NCBI GenBank assembly: GCA_004151065.3
Contig: NWUY0300018447.1
Coordinates: forward strand, 21,118 to 42,978
Direction of reading: 5' to 3'
Source: Larix sibirica
Lineage: Eukaryota > Streptophyta > Pinopsida > Pinales > Pinaceae
Length of the DNA stretch: 21,861 nucleotides
In this document: in pieces, positions 19,928-21,861 of the stretch
Numbering within the stretch: the stretch's first letter is position 1
Layout: each line of letters starts with the position of its first letter
Notes under the pieces: generated by a model
The model's database searches: none
What the model was told of the DNA's origin: nothing
What the model saw: the letters and a program-made list of their open reading frames with translations, nothing else
Position numbers and translations under genes: made by a program

Positions 19928-20974
19928 TTAGCTAGGTGTTGTAGGTGCATTTGCATCAGGGGGAATCTCTTCCAGGATTGGACATCCATAATACTCCTCC
20001 TCATCCCAGTCCTTCACTGGTAGCTTGACATGTAGAGGTGCAGTCTTCCGGCAAGCGGGAGCTGTGTTCTCCTGGTCGCCTTGGACCCGTTTGGATAGAA
20101 CAAGACCTGTGGTGGTGGGAATTGGGAAAGTGAACTTCATCGGCTCCTTACCTTTCAGCTTGGCAGTGTCCTCAATAGGCTCGCTTGCTCTTGCAGCAGT
20201 AGGGATGTCTCTGTGCACACTGCTTCCAATTTTGATGTCACGTTGAAGATGTCTATTGGGGGCATAGGACTGCTAGCAGAAGGTGTTCTCCAGACTCCCA
20301 AGCATGGCTTCCATGTTAGGCAGGGTGGCCTTCAGGGTCTAGTATGCATGCCTGGCTGTGGCCCAGTTGGTTAGCATGTCCTCCATTAGCACCTTGAGCA
20401 TATTCTTCACAAGCCAGTATGGATCAATTTGCCTTCCATGGCGTCCAGTGGAAAGGCGGTCAGCCATTAAGTGTGCTTCCCAATTGTCAATTAGGAGGCG
20501 AACAAGGATAATGACCTCCTCCCCGTATCCCTTCTCCGTAGGCTCTGTGTCTCTGGGGATGTCGCTCTTCCTGCCTTTTCCCTGCGAACCTTTTGGTCGG
20601 CCCATAGCAGCAAGCCAGAAGTCTGACTAGGTGGAGGATGCCGAAGAGTGAGCGGGAGGAGCGAGCTTGTGAGTGTCTATGAATAGTAGAAGCTGGTGAG
20701 TGGGAGGAGCCCAAGTCACAGGCCAACACAAGATGGTGAACATCGCAATATCGCGCCAGGGCCGAGAGGTCATTCCTTTTAACAGGTTGTAGTAACGATC
20801 GGCTGCGGACTTTAATGCCACACAAAGGAGAGACATGGAGGTGGTGCACAGAGGCCAAGACCAACCTGGACGAGGTGACATCTCCAGCATTGGCCTTAAT
20901 GGGCTAGGCCTTGAAGCACCCCTTCCCTTAAAATATCCTTCGTTGCTTCGCCATAGGGCCATCTTGTATGCCTA
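19928..20974 (-). pseudogene. Decayed coding frame in a GC-rich island, interrupted only by TAG stops
   Basis: One minus-strand frame can be followed from about 20974 to a terminal TAA at 19928-19930. It is broken by TAG codons at 20627-20629, 20339-20341 and 20273-20275, with another TAG at 20972-20974 marking the upper limit. The best-preserved part begins at an ATG at 20605 with a basic start (MGRPKGSQGKGRK), then a Leu-rich stretch containing NWEAHLMADRL and WLVKNMLKVLMEDML, and ends in a charged tail with DWDEEEYYG. The island is about half G+C, whereas both flanks are mostly A+T. I do not recognise the family. A transposable-element protein or a captured or retroposed gene are both possible. 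The part above 20605 is less certain and could be leader sequence, and a competing frame is open over 20487-20864. Confidence 0.5.
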
Positions 20975-20980
20975 GGTGTC

Positions 20981-21535
20981 GCAAAATCTGGTGCCCATAT
21001 GTCCCTACCATCCTTGTCACCCGCATCTAGAGATATATTTTCAAATCTTACAAGGACCTCTTACCTTATATAGCTCAAATTCTAATCAAAGTACAAGGTC
21101 ATTATAGAATATCACTCGCTTTTTCTTCATATCAAATGTAAGAGATACCATTCTACTCTTTCCTCGTAAGAGTTTAAATTCAATCTTATAAATTTTTAAT
21201 ATTTTTACTTATTTTTTAAACTCCTTTTATATTTTTGTTTAACTCCTTCAAACAGGTTTTAATGCGCCTATTTTTTTGAATTTCTTTATATCCTTTTTAA
21301 TGGACATTCACAAATCAATCTTGTACTTGTAACTAAAAATTTAGTAATAAATTTTGGTTTTGATATATATAAACTTTAATATGTGGCATTAATATAATGC
21401 AAACTTATTTTAACATAAGGAAGATTTATATATTAATATCATTACTAACAACATTAGTAAATTCGATAAAAAAAGTTCTTTTTTAAAATTCTAGTTATTT
21501 TTATTATTTTGTATGGTTATGAAGTTTAGGGTTAG
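20981..21535. other. AT-rich spacer without a supported gene
   Basis: After 21060 the base composition falls back to mostly A and T, with long T-rich and A-rich tracts. I see stops in all frames and no RNA gene. It separates the GC-rich island from the open frame at the right edge. Confidence 0.6.
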
Positions 21536-21861
21536 AGCATCTTTAGAGAATTATGGAAAAAGATAGAACAAATCCTAAACAATATACCTTATCTTATCCT
21601 TCTTTTAGAAGTGAGTCTTCCTCCCATCAAGAGCGTTGCTATGACTAGGTACTTAATGTACAAATACAAGATAAATAACATGGGAAACCAGAGAATTCCT
21701 AAAATTGTGTTAAAATCTAGTCAAGACAACCTACAACTCAAGAGGGGTTGGTATAAAGACGTAAATGCTTGGTTACACCTCTGGGGGATTGCCAAAATTG
21801 TCACTTTGCAAAATATCAATAACATTAAAAATATTATTACATCTAAGTTTAAAGAGAAAAT
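21536..21861 (+). CDS. Partial open frame running off the right edge, retroelement-like
   Basis: After a TAG at 21533-21535 the frame stays open for 108 codons to the end of the window, an unusual length for sequence this AT-rich. The first ATG is at 21641. The translated text looks like protein rather than chance. It is rich in Ile, Lys and Asn but has a patterned Trp/Gly stretch (KRGWYKDVNAWLHLWGIAK), preceded by a basic, Tyr-rich part (TRYLMYKYKINN). This pattern reminds me of the C-terminal region of plant non-LTR (LINE-type) reverse-transcriptase polyproteins, but that is recollection of a style, not a match. The lack of coding sequence upstream of 21533 would fit a 5'-truncated insertion. 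The 3' end lies outside the window. Confidence 0.45.

Noticed and set aside
20487-20864. An alternative minus-strand frame of 125 codons in the GC-rich island.
   Set aside because: GC-rich DNA has few stops, so long chance frames are expected. Its residue pattern (Arg/His/Ser-rich) looks less protein-like than the frame from 20605, although I cannot exclude it above that point.

Overview
This is nuclear DNA of a land plant, probably a seed plant. The main evidence is an intron-less F-box/kelch-repeat gene with a plant-style start context, set in very AT-rich sequence full of minisatellites and decayed reading frames. I cannot name the species. I see no rRNA, tRNA, CRISPR, bacterial operon or organellar gene cluster, and nothing that amounts to a new multi-gene biological system.

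The dominant structural fact is that positions 1-9433 recur as 9435-18867, at a constant offset of 9434. The two copies are separated by a single undetermined base (n at 9434). Every reading frame, homopolymer run and microsatellite I compared is identical. The only difference I saw is one substitution (A at 8462, G at 17896). The copies also begin at exactly the same base, and copy 1 begins at base 1 of the window. The simplest reading is a scaffolding artefact: a short contig wholly contained in the longer neighbouring contig was placed beside it with a one-base gap. A real, very recent tandem duplication is the alternative. All copy 1 features therefore appear twice, and gene counts from this window should be treated as one locus until checked.

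Layout of one unit, in copy 1 coordinates: (a) 1-890, nested short tandem duplications; (b) 1197-1576, a degenerate array of about 50 bp units; (c) 1820-1977, a 92-bp-period duplication; (d) 2472-3930, a higher-order minisatellite built from three related monomers and interrupted by a non-repeat segment at 2871-3105; (e) 3974-4280, a purine-rich array; (f) 4280-4943, the 3' flank, and 4944-6092, the F-box/kelch gene on the minus strand, with its TATA box at 6206-6212; (g) 6256-6490, a duplicated 114 bp block just upstream of that promoter; (h) 6949-7224, a 137-bp-period duplication; (i) 8689-9237, an unidentified 182-residue reading frame on the minus strand with two WD40-like strands.

Beyond the repeat (18868-21861) the sequence occurs once. 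It holds AT-rich spacer with two palindromes (18907-18951). It also holds a GC-rich island (about 19930-20980) carrying a decayed minus-strand coding frame whose internal stops are all TAG. At the right edge, an open frame from 21536 runs off the window and looks like a retroelement fragment.

Functionally, the only gene I would call confidently is the F-box/kelch protein, which should act as a substrate receptor of an SCF ubiquitin ligase. The other frames are fragments or of uncertain standing and show no sign of working with it.
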